Shown: piece by piece, positions 44,958 through 54,245 of the stretch
Layout of the letters: each line of letters opens with the position of its first letter
How positions within the stretch are numbered: position 1 is the stretch's first letter
NCBI GenBank assembly: GCA_015548865.1
Contig: JADMXW010000029.1
Location: forward strand, 1-57,870
Direction: 5' to 3'
Length of the DNA: 57,870 bases
Source: Serratia marcescens
GTDB lineage: Bacteria; Pseudomonadota; Gammaproteobacteria; Enterobacterales; Enterobacteriaceae
Program-made: the position numbers and the translations under genes
Notes under the pieces: generated by a model
The model's input: the letters and a program-made list of their open reading frames with translations, nothing else
What the model was told of the DNA's origin: nothing
Database searches by the model: none

Positions 44958-46154
44958 TTAGCTGACGACGCCCAGACGTTTCCCGACCCGAATAAAAGCA
45001 GCCACGGCATATTCAATCTGCTCGGTCGTGTGTGCGGCAGACATCTGAGTGCGAATGCGGGCTTGCCCTTGCGGCACAACGGGATAGAAGAAGCCGGTGA
45101 CATACACCCCTTCTCGCTGCATGGCTAGCGCAAAATCCTGTGCAAGCCGCGCATCACCCAGCATCACCGGGATGATGGCATGATCGGCACCCGCCAATGT
45201 AAAGCCGGCAGCCGTCATGCGCTGGCGAAACAGCGTGGCGTTCTCCCACAGACGTTCACGTAATCCATCACCTTGTGCCAACAAATCCAGCACGGCAATG
45301 GAAGCCGTGACCAGAGAAGGCGCCAGCGAGTTGGAGAACAGATACGGACGGGAGCGTTGGCGTAACCAGTCAATCACCGGTTTGCGCGCGGCAACATACC
45401 CTCCCGAGGCACCACCCAATGCTTTGCCCAGCGTCCCCGTCAAAATATCGACGCGCCCCATCACATCGCAGTATTCGTGGGATCCGCGCCCCTGCTTGCC
45501 CACAAACCCCACCGCGTGCGAATCATCCACCATGACCAGTGCACCATAGCACTCTGCCAAATCACAAATACCGTTCAGGTTGGCAATCACACCATCCATC
45601 GAAAAGACACCGTCTGTCGCCACCATTAAAGTACGCGCCCCATCGGCTTTTGCTTTTTGCAATTGCGCTTCCAACTGCTGCATGTCGTTATTGTCATAGC
45701 GATAGCGACGTGCCTTGCACAACCGAACCCCATCAATGATAGAAGCGTGGTTCAGTGCATCGGAAATGATCGCATCCTCTTCGCCTAGCAAGGTCTCGAA
45801 CAGGCCGCCGTTAGCGTCGAAACAGGACGAGTAGAGGATGGCATCTTCCATGCCGAGAAAATCCGCCAGCTTGTTCTCGAGCGTTTTATGAATATCTTGC
45901 GTGCCGCAAATAAAACGGACAGATGCCATACCGAGGCCGTGGCTGTCCAATCCCGCTTTTGCTGCCGCAATCAGGGTTGGGTGGTCTGCCAACCCCAGAT
46001 AGTTGTTGGCACAAAAATTCAACAAAGGGCCACCGTCGGCCACTTCGATATCTGCGCGTTGCGCGGTAGTGATAATCCTTTCTTCTTTAAACAGGCCATC
46101 GGCTCGCGCGGCCATAAGTTGTGTGGACAGACGCTGATAAAACGATGCAGGCAT
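44958..46154 (-). CDS. kbl: 2-amino-3-ketobutyrate CoA ligase
   Basis: Kbl cleaves 2-amino-3-ketobutyrate with CoA to glycine and acetyl-CoA. It is a PLP enzyme of the alpha-oxoamine synthase family. The Schiff-base lysine is K244 in [14 protein letters not shown], and the PLP-phosphate segment is [16 protein letters not shown]. The 398 aa length equals E. coli. It is the first gene of kbl-tdh and divergent from hldD; the 243 bp between them holds both promoters. In E. coli the operon is Lrp-controlled. Confidence 0.97.
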   Translation of the reverse strand: MPASFYQRLSTQLMAARADGLFKEERIITTAQRADIEVADGGPLLNFCANNYLGLADHPTLIAAAKAGLDSHGLGMASVRFICGTQDIHKTLENKLADFLGMEDAILYSSCFDANGGLFETLLGEEDAIISDALNHASIIDGVRLCKARRYRYDNNDMQQLEAQLQKAKADGARTLMVATDGVFSMDGVIANLNGICDLAECYGALVMVDDSHAVGFVGKQGRGSHEYCDVMGRVDILTGTLGKALGGASGGYVAARKPVIDWLRQRSRPYLFSNSLAPSLVTASIAVLDLLAQGDGLRERLWENATLFRQRMTAAGFTLAGADHAIIPVMLGDARLAQDFALAMQREGVYVTGFFYPVVPQGQARIRTQMSAAHTTEQIEYAVAAFIRVGKRLGVVS

Positions 46155-46397
46155 GATGTCACTCCTTTGTGTAAGCCCGTACTCAGCTTAATCAATCCTG
46201 TTTATTAGGGTGACAGATAACGCCACAGAATCTAAAAAATGCCAATGCGGTCACGACATGCGACAACACTGTCTCGGTAAAACCTTGCGGCAGCGCAAAA
46301 TGGTGTACTGTCTGTCGTGCAACGAAATGTTATGATAGCAGTCATAAATAGTGTGGAGCGTGGTGCTCCACCCGCGAGATTTACAAGGGTTACTCCC

Positions 46398-47330
46398 ATG
46401 ATCATCGTCACAGGCGGTGCCGGTTTTATCGGCAGCAATATTGTTAAATCATTGAATGACATCGGTTATCGAGACATTTTGGTGGTGGATAACCTGAAAG
46501 ACGGCACCAAATTTGTCAATCTGGTCGATCTGGATATTACCGACTACATGGATAAGGAAGATTTCATCGCCAGTATCGTCGCTGGCGACGATCTGGGTGA
46601 TATCGATGCCATCTTCCATGAAGGCGCTTGCTCCTCCACCACGGAGTGGGACGGCAAATATATGATGGATAACAACTATCAATATTCGAAAGAAGTGCTG
46701 CACTACTGTCTGGAACGCAGCATTCCCTTCTTGTATGCCTCCTCGGCTGCCACCTATGGCGGACGTACCAGCGACTTTATCGAAGAGCGTCAGTACGAGC
46801 AGCCGCTGAACGTATACGGTTATTCCAAATTCCTGTTCGACCAGTATGTACGCGATATCCTGCCGCAAGCGGATTCGCAGATTTGCGGTTTCCGTTACTT
46901 CAACGTCTACGGCCCTCGCGAGGGGCACAAAGGCAGCATGGCGAGCGTCGCGTTTCATCTGAATAATCAGATCAATCAAGGCGAAAATCCGAAGCTGTTC
47001 TCTGGCAGCGAAAATTTCCAACGCGACTTCATTTATGTCGGCGATGTCGCGGCAGTTAACCTGTGGTTCTGGCAGCACGGTGTTTCTGGTATTTTCAACT
47101 GCGGAACGGGCCGAGCAGAGTCATTCCAAGCCGTGGCCGATGCCGTGCTGGATTTCCACAAGAAAGGTCAAGTGGAATACATCCCCTTCCCTGAAAAACT
47201 GAAAGGCCGTTATCAGGCTTTCACGCAAGCAGATTTGACCAAACTGCGGGCTGCGGGCTACGACAAGCCATTCAAAACGGTTGCTGAAGGTGTCAGCGAC
47301 TATCTGACCTGGCTGAACCGCTCAGCGTAA
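46398..47330 (+). CDS. hldD: ADP-L-glycero-D-manno-heptose-6-epimerase HldD
   Basis: HldD converts ADP-D-glycero- to ADP-L-glycero-D-manno-heptose, the heptose donor for the LPS inner core. It is an extended short-chain dehydrogenase: the NADP loop is [11 protein letters not shown] at residues 6-16, and S116, Y140 and K144 form the catalytic set ([19 protein letters not shown]). The start at 46398 gives 310 aa, as in E. coli, with AAGGG 8 nt upstream; the longer frame to 46317 is not conserved. It is first in the hldD-waaF-waaC series. Confidence 0.96.
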   Translation: MIIVTGGAGFIGSNIVKSLNDIGYRDILVVDNLKDGTKFVNLVDLDITDYMDKEDFIASIVAGDDLGDIDAIFHEGACSSTTEWDGKYMMDNNYQYSKEVLHYCLERSIPFLYASSAATYGGRTSDFIEERQYEQPLNVYGYSKFLFDQYVRDILPQADSQICGFRYFNVYGPREGHKGSMASVAFHLNNQINQGENPKLFSGSENFQRDFIYVGDVAAVNLWFWQHGVSGIFNCGTGRAESFQAVADAVLDFHKKGQVEYIPFPEKLKGRYQAFTQADLTKLRAAGYDKPFKTVAEGVSDYLTWLNRSA

Positions 47331-47343
47331 GCACCACACAGCG

Positions 47344-47366
47344 TGCGGCCGTACATTATGGCCGCA
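47344..47366 (+). terminator. Hairpin between hldD and waaF
   Basis: TGCGGCC (47344-47350) pairs with GGCCGCA (47360-47366), followed by TGTTT. It may act as a partial terminator or mRNA stabiliser between hldD and waaF; the 123 bp gap has no other marked signal. Confidence 0.45.
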
Positions 47367-47453
47367 TGTTTCCGGTAAGCAGTAGACACCGGATAGCTTC
47401 CTTCGATGGCGTTCTTCTGGCCGCCAAGAAACAGAACATAAAAGATAAACGCT

Positions 47454-48503
47454 ATGAAAATCTTGGTGATCGGCCCGTCATGGGTGGGCGACATGATGAT
47501 GTCCCACAGCCTGTATCGTTCGCTCAAAGCACAGTACCCGGATGCACAGATTGATGTCATGGCTCCGGCCTGGTGCCGTCCGCTGTTGGCGCGCATGCCT
47601 GAGGTGCGTCAGGCACTGGCGATGCCGCTGGGGCACGGTGCACTGGCGCTGGGTGAACGTCGACGTTTAGGCGTGTCGCTGCGAGAACAAGGTTACGATC
47701 GGGCCTATGTGTTGCCGAACTCGTTTAAATCCGCGTTGGTGCCCTTCTTTGCCAAGGTGCCTGAGCGTACCGGCTGGCGCGGCGAAATGCGTTATGGCTT
47801 GCTCAACGATCTACGGGTATTGGACAAAACAGCATTTCCTCTGATGGTGCAGCGCTACGTTGCACTGGCATATCCTCGCAATCAGATTCTCAGGGCAGAC
47901 GACCTTCCGCAACCGCTGTTGTGGCCGCAGCTACAGGTTGCTCAAGCAGAAATTGACGCTGTACTTCCTACCTTCAATTTAGTAAGCGAGCGCTCACTTA
48001 TTGGTTTCTGCCCCGGCGCTGAGTTTGGCCCAGCCAAACGCTGGCCACACTATCACTATGCCAGCCTGGCACAAACGCTGATTGAGCGCGGCCATCACGT
48101 TGTACTGTTCGGTTCAACCAAGGATAACGACGCAGGAGAAGCGATACGCGATACACTGCCCGAATCCATGCGCGCCTTTTGCACCAATCTGGCGGGCAAA
48201 ACGTCGTTGGATCAAGCCGTGGTACTGCTCGCAGCCTGCCACGCCGTAGTTAGCAATGACTCTGGTTTAATGCACGTAGCGGCAGCGTTAAACCGCCCTC
48301 TGGTGGCGCTTTATGGCCCCAGTAGCCCAGACTTCACTCCTCCTCTATCACATCAGGCTCACGTTATCCGTTTAATCACTGGCTATCACCGCGTGCGCAA
48401 AGGCGATGGCGAGCAGGGATATCACCAAAGCCTGATGGATATCCAGCCTGAACGCGTATTGGAAGCCTTGATGCCTTACCTCCAGACACAGGAACATTGC
48501 TAA
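47454..48503 (+). CDS. waaF: ADP-heptose:LPS heptosyltransferase II WaaF
   Basis: WaaF adds the second heptose of the inner core. It is a GT9 enzyme of 349 aa (E. coli 348). It shows the N-terminal acceptor segment ILVIGPSWVGDMMMSHSLY and the donor-site motifs PGAEFGPAKRWPHYHYA and NDSGLMHVAAALNRP. Its stop codon overlaps the waaC start (TAATG), so the two are translationally coupled. Confidence 0.96.
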   Translation: MKILVIGPSWVGDMMMSHSLYRSLKAQYPDAQIDVMAPAWCRPLLARMPEVRQALAMPLGHGALALGERRRLGVSLREQGYDRAYVLPNSFKSALVPFFAKVPERTGWRGEMRYGLLNDLRVLDKTAFPLMVQRYVALAYPRNQILRADDLPQPLLWPQLQVAQAEIDAVLPTFNLVSERSLIGFCPGAEFGPAKRWPHYHYASLAQTLIERGHHVVLFGSTKDNDAGEAIRDTLPESMRAFCTNLAGKTSLDQAVVLLAACHAVVSNDSGLMHVAAALNRPLVALYGPSSPDFTPPLSHQAHVIRLITGYHRVRKGDGEQGYHQSLMDIQPERVLEALMPYLQTQEHC

Positions 48504-49507
48504 TGCGGGTGCTGATCGTTAAAACTTCCTCTATGGGCGACGTTCTGCACACGCTACCGGCCTTGACTGATGCCATGCGCGTCATCCCCAATTTGCAATT
48601 TGATTGGGTGGTAGAAGAAGGATTTGCCCAGATCCCCGCCTGGCACGCCGCCGTTGACCGCGTGATCCCGGTGGCAATTCGCCGTTGGCGGAAAAGCTGG
48701 TTTAGCGCACAGACTCGACTCGAGCGGGCGAAGTTTAAACAGCAATTGCGGGAACGCCAGTATGATGCGGTAATTGATGCTCAGGGACTACTGAAAAGTG
48801 CGCTACTGGTCACGCGCCTCGCGCGCGGCAAAAAGCATGGTTTGGACAGCAGTAGCGCCCGTGAACCGCTTGCCAGCATCTTTTACAACTACCGGCATCG
48901 GGTCGCACGGCAACAGCACGCCGTTGAACGCATTCGTGCGCTTTTCGCAGCAAGCCTGAGTTATCGCAAACCCAGTGAGCGGGGTGACTATGGTATTGCC
49001 CAGCATTTTCTAGCAACGTCTTCAGAAGATATCGGCGGCTATCTGGTATTCCTACATGCCACTACGCGTGATGAAAAACACTGGCCAGAATCCCATTGGC
49101 GTGACCTGATAGCGAGCTTGCAACACTCAGGATTACGTATCAAATTACCTTGGGGGGCAGAGCATGAGCATCAACGTGCACTACGCCTTGCAGCCGATTT
49201 CTCTCACGTAGACGTACTACCGCGCCTGAGTTTGCAACAAGTGGCCGCCGTGCTGGCTGGTGCACAGGCGGTTGTTTCCGTCGATACTGGCCTAAGCCAC
49301 CTGACAGCGGCGTTGGATCGCCCCAACATTACGCTCTACGGCCCGACCGATCCTGGGCTTATTGGCGGATATGGGCTAAATCAGGTGGTAGAACAATCTG
49401 AAAATCACCACATGAGTGCTATCTCAGCTGATGCTGTCCGGCAAAAGCTATCAGAACTGGTAGACTTACAACCACTCGACGCAGCCCCCTTGCATACATC
49501 GGTATAA
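48503..49507 (+). CDS. waaC: ADP-heptose:LPS heptosyltransferase I WaaC
   Basis: WaaC transfers the first heptose to Kdo2-lipid A. It is a GT9 enzyme whose N-terminus MRVLIVKTSSMGDVLHTLPA matches E. coli exactly in its core, with the donor-site motifs HATTRDEKHWPESHW and VDTGLSHLTAALDRP. The start at 48503 gives 334 aa (E. coli 319); the extra residues are at the C-terminus. A TTG at 48497 is also in frame but unlikely. A terminator follows. Confidence 0.96.
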   Translation: MRVLIVKTSSMGDVLHTLPALTDAMRVIPNLQFDWVVEEGFAQIPAWHAAVDRVIPVAIRRWRKSWFSAQTRLERAKFKQQLRERQYDAVIDAQGLLKSALLVTRLARGKKHGLDSSSAREPLASIFYNYRHRVARQQHAVERIRALFAASLSYRKPSERGDYGIAQHFLATSSEDIGGYLVFLHATTRDEKHWPESHWRDLIASLQHSGLRIKLPWGAEHEHQRALRLAADFSHVDVLPRLSLQQVAAVLAGAQAVVSVDTGLSHLTAALDRPNITLYGPTDPGLIGGYGLNQVVEQSENHHMSAISADAVRQKLSELVDLQPLDAAPLHTSV

Positions 49508-49537
49508 GGTTCTCTTCGGTAGATTCCTGCGTCGCAC

Positions 49538-49584
49538 GCTGTCCTCGTATTTTCCTGGCTTTATGGAAAATGAGGATAGCTTTT
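49538..49584 (+). terminator. Intrinsic terminator after waaC
   Basis: ATTTTCC (49549-49555) pairs with GGAAAAT (49565-49571). The stem continues outward as GCTGTCCTC against GAGGATAGC, across a 2 nt GT bulge on the left arm, and is followed by TTTT. It separates hldD-waaF-waaC from waaL. Confidence 0.82.
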
Positions 49585-49620
49585 ACTATGTGATCTAATA
49601 TCAGGCCGTAAACCAATACT

Positions 49621-50937
49621 ATGTTGAATGACTTGAGATACAGTTGGGCGAAATACCCCGCCGTAAGCGCTTCTATAACGATGAATACGCTGTTTCTGGG
49701 GTGCTTACTGACCATGGCCGTTATGCCATTTAGCACAGTAATAGCTGGGTGGCTATTCTATTTGACCGGTGTCTCTGCCGCACTGTATGTGGTCACACAT
49801 GTAAAACAGATTTTAGCCGCAAAACGGCTGTTGATATTGCCCGTATTGTTGCTACTGATGGGTTGCCTCAACCTTGTCTGGTTTTCCATTTACTACCAAC
49901 CTGACACGGTTTTTACCGATGTCTATTCCGCCCATCGCACTGCTGGGCATGCAGCTATTCTCGGTGCATTTATTCTCTTAGCAGCATGCCACTTGCCGCG
50001 CGGAAACCAACCCGTGGTGCAATTCGGTTCATTGATTATCTGCGCAATGACATTGGCTTATGCGCTATATCAGTCAATTTTTCACGATATGCACCGCGTT
50101 AGTCTGGTCTTCGGTCCGGCAACCAGCGCTGCCTATTTTATGACATTCATTGGCGCATTGAGCGCACAGGCATTGCTGACACTCAACCTACGCTACAAAT
50201 ATTATCTTTATTTAATCCATTTCTTGCTGGTCACCAGCGCGATAATGCTGACTCAGACTCGGGCGGCAATTTTTGTTTATCCCTTTGTGGGCGCCATGAT
50301 CCTTTTATCAGAAGTGCGTCATAACAAACGAAAATTACTCAAAGCTGTCTTAGGTTCAATGGTGACGCTACTGCTCTGTATTACGCTGTTTCATGACACA
50401 ATCCATAAACGCACCAATGACTTGATCAATGACATGCGTAGCTACAGCCTGAACAACAGTAAAACCTCGGTAGGTGCGCGGTTTGCCATGGTGCAATCAG
50501 GCACGGACGCGGGTTTGGCTGCGCCATTAGGGCAATCCGCCGAGCAACGTGCACAAGAGATCGAAGCGCTCGCACAACAAACGCCTGCCATGACGGGGGC
50601 CATGAGTTATGTGAATGTGCATCTTCATAATGAGATCATTGAAGCTTTTTCGCTGAAGGGCTGGCCCGGCGCAGTGCTGATTGTGCTGTTTTATATCGCG
50701 CTATCTTATTTTTCGATTTTTGTATTGCGCAGTCATTTTTCCATTGCGTTGCTGTTTGCCTTACTTATGTTTGGCTTGAGCGACGTCATTCTTTTTGCCC
50801 GGGACATGTTGATGGCTTGGCTGGTCTCTTTCTGCCTGGGTATGACACTGACAGGAAAATGGAACTCGCCGCGACACGGCAGGTACCCCGCCCCATACAC
50901 ATGCAACGTGAAGTATGACAGGTATAATCGTAATTAG
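49621..50937 (+). CDS. waaL: O-antigen ligase WaaL
   Basis: WaaL joins O-polysaccharide from undecaprenyl-PP to the outer core at the periplasmic face of the inner membrane. The 438 aa protein has about a dozen membrane helices, a large periplasmic loop (about residues 265-350), the Wzy_C-type motif [11 protein letters not shown] with its conserved Arg, and the catalytic-loop His in [20 protein letters not shown]. The last 13 residues (426-438) are encoded by a truncated copy of the intergenic repeat (50898-50926), so the end of the protein is repeat-derived. No strong ribosome site precedes the ATG. Overall sequence is divergent from E. coli WaaL, as is normal for this family. Confidence 0.88.
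   Translation: MLNDLRYSWAKYPAVSASITMNTLFLGCLLTMAVMPFSTVIAGWLFYLTGVSAALYVVTHVKQILAAKRLLILPVLLLLMGCLNLVWFSIYYQPDTVFTDVYSAHRTAGHAAILGAFILLAACHLPRGNQPVVQFGSLIICAMTLAYALYQSIFHDMHRVSLVFGPATSAAYFMTFIGALSAQALLTLNLRYKYYLYLIHFLLVTSAIMLTQTRAAIFVYPFVGAMILLSEVRHNKRKLLKAVLGSMVTLLLCITLFHDTIHKRTNDLINDMRSYSLNNSKTSVGARFAMVQSGTDAGLAAPLGQSAEQRAQEIEALAQQTPAMTGAMSYVNVHLHNEIIEAFSLKGWPGAVLIVLFYIALSYFSIFVLRSHFSIALLFALLMFGLSDVILFARDMLMAWLVSFCLGMTLTGKWNSPRHGRYPAPYTCNVKYDRYNRN
50898..50926. repeat. Truncated repeat, copy C, inside the waaL 3' end
   Basis: CACATGCAACGTGAAGTATG followed by ACAGGTATA matches the right end of copies A and B with two or three changes. Only this right end is present, and it lies in frame within waaL. 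Confidence 0.75.
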
Positions 50938-50993
50938 CGCTGTGAGTGACCAAAGGGTTTTAGTACCATGGCGACTTAGCATGGCAGTTTGTC

Positions 50994-51074
50994 TATCCCT
51001 GAATAATTCGAGTTGCAGGAACACAGCAAGGGAGTGCGGCCAACGCGCATGCAACGTGAAATATGACGGGTATA
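50994..51074. repeat. Short, internally deleted repeat, copy D
   Basis: It begins TATCCCTGAATAATTCGAG, keeps the left arm GAGTTGCAGGA and the right arm CGCATGCAACGTGAAATATG, and ends GACGGGTATA, but lacks the central hairpin (about 81 bp in place of about 131). It lies 45 bp upstream of the JUMPstart element of the waaQ operon. Confidence 0.75.
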
Positions 51075-51118
51075 TTCTCTTTATGTACACTGCCTGGTAA
51101 CAACCCGGAGATAACGTG

Positions 51119-51157
51119 CAGTTCACTGGTAGCTGGTAAGCCAGGGGCGGTAGCGTG
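51119..51157 (+). promoter_or_regulatory. JUMPstart element with ops site for RfaH
   Basis: The 39 bp block ends in GGCGGTAGCGTG (51146-51157), a perfect ops sequence, preceded by GGTAGCTGGTAAGCCAGG in the usual JUMPstart layout. It lies 41 bp before waaQ. RNA polymerase paused here would be loaded with RfaH (encoded at 12774-13262), allowing transcription through the long AT-rich core operon. Confidence 0.92.
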
Positions 51158-51197
51158 GTTATTTTCTGGACTGAGCGCCTTGATTTAAGGAAAGAGA

Positions 51198-52280
51198 GTG
51201 AGCCTCAAAACCCTTACCTATAACCGGATCTTGATTGTAAAGCTGCGTTTTCATGGTGATATGCTGCTGACAACGCCGCTTATCAGCACGTTGAAAGCAC
51301 ACTACCCCGAAGCGGCTATTGATGTGTTGCTTTACGAGGACACCATTCCAATCCTCTCGAAGCATCCGGATATCCACCGGTTATACGGTTTGAAAAGAAA
51401 AACCAACGGCACGATGGAGAAAATCAGCGGTTTTCTCTCCATGCGCAATACGCTCAAACGTAACCACTACGACCTGATTGTTAACCTGGCCGATCAATGG
51501 CCAATTGCATTACTGATCAAGTCATTAAACTGCCCTTATAGTCTTTCTATTCAACGTGGCGGCGCAAGGCAGTCATTATGGCGCGCCTGCTTTACACAAT
51601 GTCTTGAACCACAGGGACGACATATTGTTGAGCAGAATTTCTCTCTGCTCGCGCCGTTGGGCGTGCCGGAGGAAGACCGGATGCGACCACTGTCACTGTA
51701 CTATGGCCCAGAGGACGCCCAACGTGTTTTCGCCCTCGCGCCTGAGTTACAGAAAACACCTTATGTCGTTATTCAACCGACTGCCAGACAGTATTTCAAA
51801 TGCTGGGATAACGATAAGTTTGCACAGGTTATTGATCATTTGAAACAACAGGGTCTGGAAGTCGTTCTCACCTGTGGCCCAGGTGCCGAAGACATGGCGG
51901 TGGTGAATCAGATTCATGATCAATGTCAACACAAGCCTACTATCGCACTTGCGGGTAAAACACATTTTCTCGAACTGGCTGCGCTGATCGACAAAGCCGT
52001 GCTTTATATCGGCGTTGACTCAGCCCCCATGCATATGGCGGCAGCGCTAAAAACCCCGACCGTTTGCCTGTTTGGGCCTACAGATCACCGTAAATGGTGC
52101 CCATGGTCAGATAATCATATTGTCCTGTGGGCAGGCGACTATGTTGCCATGCCCGAGAGAGAACATCTCGATAGAAATAAAAAATACCTCTCATGTATCC
52201 CTGCTCAGGACGTCATTCAAGCCACACAAACACTGTTGGCTCACCCAAAGGGTACTTCGCTGAACACAGCGGAAAGATAA
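51198..52280 (+). CDS. waaQ: LPS core heptosyltransferase III WaaQ
   Basis: WaaQ adds a branching heptose to heptose II of the inner core. It is a GT9 enzyme of 360 aa (E. coli about 344), with N-terminal ILIVKLRFHGDMLLTTPLIS and donor-site motifs GKTHFLELAALIDKA and GVDSAPMHMAAALKTPTV. The start is GTG at 51198 with AAGGA 7 nt upstream. It is the first gene after JUMPstart/ops and begins the RfaH-dependent operon, followed 10 nt later by waaG. Confidence 0.93.
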   Translation: MSLKTLTYNRILIVKLRFHGDMLLTTPLISTLKAHYPEAAIDVLLYEDTIPILSKHPDIHRLYGLKRKTNGTMEKISGFLSMRNTLKRNHYDLIVNLADQWPIALLIKSLNCPYSLSIQRGGARQSLWRACFTQCLEPQGRHIVEQNFSLLAPLGVPEEDRMRPLSLYYGPEDAQRVFALAPELQKTPYVVIQPTARQYFKCWDNDKFAQVIDHLKQQGLEVVLTCGPGAEDMAVVNQIHDQCQHKPTIALAGKTHFLELAALIDKAVLYIGVDSAPMHMAAALKTPTVCLFGPTDHRKWCPWSDNHIVLWAGDYVAMPEREHLDRNKKYLSCIPAQDVIQATQTLLAHPKGTSLNTAER

Positions 52281-52290
52281 AGGTTTCTGG

Positions 52291-53415
52291 ATGAATATTG
52301 CCTTCTGCCTGTATAAATATTTCCCGTTTGGTGGCTTGCAACGCGATTTTCTCAGTATTGCTCAGGCCTGTGTCAGGCGCGGCCATCGGGTGCGAGTGTA
52401 TGTGCTGTCCTGGCAGGGTGAAGAGCCGGAAAATCTTGATATTATTCTGGTCCCCACTTCCGGCATCAGTAATCACACTCGACACCAGCGCTATAGCCAG
52501 TGGGTTCAACACCATCTGCAATTGCATCCTGCCGATCGCGTGGTCGGATTCAATAAAATGCCGGGGCTGGATTTTTATTATGCTGCAGACGTGTGCTACG
52601 CAGAAAAAGTTGAGCAGGAGAAAGGATTTTTCTATCGCCTCACGCCGCGCTATAAGCACTATGCTGCTTTTGAAAAAGCGGTATTCAGCCCAGACAGTAA
52701 GACCAAAATGCTGATGCTGACCCAGCGCCAGATTGCAGATTTTAAAAAACATTATGACACTCAAGATGAGCGTTTTCTGATTTTGCCACCGGGCATCGCG
52801 TTGGATAGGAAATATGACCAACAGCCGACGGGTGTACGGCAAACCTTTCGTAACGCGCAAAATATCGCTGAGAATGCCATTGTTCTGCTGCAAGTCGGAT
52901 CTGATTTCAAACGTAAAGGCGTTGAACGCAGTATCCGTGCCGTTGCTAGCCTGCCTGAATGCATATTGAAAAATGTCATTTTTCTGGTTGTCGGGCAAGA
53001 TAAACCCGATCGTTACCGGGCATTGGCGGGCCAGTTAGGCATTGATAAACAGGTGCGTTTTTTCTCAGGGCGTAGCGATGTTCCTGATTTTATGGCCTCA
53101 GCAGATTTGCTGCTTCATCCAGCACACCAAGAAGCTGCCGGGATTGTGTTGCTTGAAGCCATTACTGCAGGGTTACCTGTTATTGTCACTGACGTATGTG
53201 GCTATGCATTTCACATTGATAAAGCACAAGCAGGCCATGTGATCGCCTCGCCCTTTAGTCAGGAGCGATTGAATTCCGCACTGCACATGGCATTGGGGCA
53301 AACAGAAACCTTGCACCACTGGTCGGAGAATGCACGGCATTATGCCGATACGCAAGACCTTTACAGCTTGCCGGAAAAAGCAGCACTGCTGATTTCAGGC
53401 CAGGATCGTCACTAA
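52291..53415 (+). CDS. waaG: UDP-glucose:(heptosyl)LPS alpha-1,3-glucosyltransferase WaaG
   Basis: WaaG adds the first outer-core hexose (glucose) to heptose II at the cytoplasmic face of the inner membrane. It is a GT4, GT-B fold enzyme of 374 aa, the E. coli length. It starts MNIAFCLYKYFPFGGLQRDF, has VVGFNKMPGLD and VCYAEKVEQEKGFFYRLTPR, and shows the donor-site motif EAAGIVLLEAITAGLPVI. Its stop directly abuts the waaP start (TAAATG). Confidence 0.95.
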   Translation: MNIAFCLYKYFPFGGLQRDFLSIAQACVRRGHRVRVYVLSWQGEEPENLDIILVPTSGISNHTRHQRYSQWVQHHLQLHPADRVVGFNKMPGLDFYYAADVCYAEKVEQEKGFFYRLTPRYKHYAAFEKAVFSPDSKTKMLMLTQRQIADFKKHYDTQDERFLILPPGIALDRKYDQQPTGVRQTFRNAQNIAENAIVLLQVGSDFKRKGVERSIRAVASLPECILKNVIFLVVGQDKPDRYRALAGQLGIDKQVRFFSGRSDVPDFMASADLLLHPAHQEAAGIVLLEAITAGLPVIVTDVCGYAFHIDKAQAGHVIASPFSQERLNSALHMALGQTETLHHWSENARHYADTQDLYSLPEKAALLISGQDRH

Positions 53416-54225
53416 ATGAAAAGCGTCATTACGTTAAAAGAGCCGTTCGCTTCACTCTGGCAGGGCCGCGATCCATTTGAAGAAGTCAAAAAACTGGATG
53501 GCGACATCTATCGCGCATTAGAGAGCCGTAAAACATTGCGTTTTACCTTGGCCGGACGCTCGTGGTTTATCAAAATACATCGCGGCACGGCATTGAAAGA
53601 AGCGCTGAAAAATTTACTCTCGCTGCGTCTGCCGGTATTGGGCGCAGACCGAGAATGGAACGCAATTCACCGCTTGCGCGATCTGGGCGTAGACACCATG
53701 ACTGGAGCGGCATTTGGCCAGCGGGGATTAAATCCGCTACAGCGGGAATCTTTTATCATTACAGAAGATTTAAGCCCGGCCATCAGTCTGGAAGATTATT
53801 GCGCCAACTGGCCAGAAAATCCGCCAATGCATGCTGAAAAACGGCGATTGATTCGCCGTGTGGCAGAAATGGTCAGAAAGATGCATGCCGGTGGCGTGAA
53901 TCATCGCGATTGCTACATTTGCCATTTCTTGCTGCGCCAGCCTTATCAACCGACAGATACAGAGTTCACACTTTCAGTTATCGATCTGCACCGGGCACAA
54001 CTTCGTGAGCGTGTCCCGCTGAGATGGCGTAATAAAGATCTTATCGGCCTTTACTTCTCTTCACTTAACATTGGGCTAACCAAACAAGATCTTCTGTTCT
54101 TCCTGAAGATCTATTTCGATCATCAACCATTGCGTACCACACTGCGTCAGGAACAAGCGCTCTTTCACGAAGCTTTTATCAAAGCAGAAAAGATTAGAGA
54201 AAGAACGGAGCGCAAGGCACTTTAA
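53416..54225 (+). CDS. waaP: LPS core heptose(I) kinase WaaP
   Basis: WaaP phosphorylates heptose I, which stabilises the outer membrane against detergents and polymyxin. It is an atypical protein-kinase-like enzyme of 269 aa (E. coli 265). K53 (SWFIKIHRG) is the probable ATP-binding lysine, D165 is the catalytic base in [13 protein letters not shown], and SVIDLHRAQ has the metal-binding Asp. It lies between waaG and the waaB-like gene without gaps of note. Confidence 0.95.
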   Translation: MKSVITLKEPFASLWQGRDPFEEVKKLDGDIYRALESRKTLRFTLAGRSWFIKIHRGTALKEALKNLLSLRLPVLGADREWNAIHRLRDLGVDTMTGAAFGQRGLNPLQRESFIITEDLSPAISLEDYCANWPENPPMHAEKRRLIRRVAEMVRKMHAGGVNHRDCYICHFLLRQPYQPTDTEFTLSVIDLHRAQLRERVPLRWRNKDLIGLYFSSLNIGLTKQDLLFFLKIYFDHQPLRTTLRQEQALFHEAFIKAEKIRERTERKAL

Positions 54226-54245
54226 CCCGAGCCCTGATTATCATT

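Noticed and set aside
46317..46397. 27 codon N-terminal extension of hldD
   Set aside because: HldD must begin at [12 protein letters not shown] for the NADP loop to sit at the N-terminus, and AAGGG precedes that ATG.
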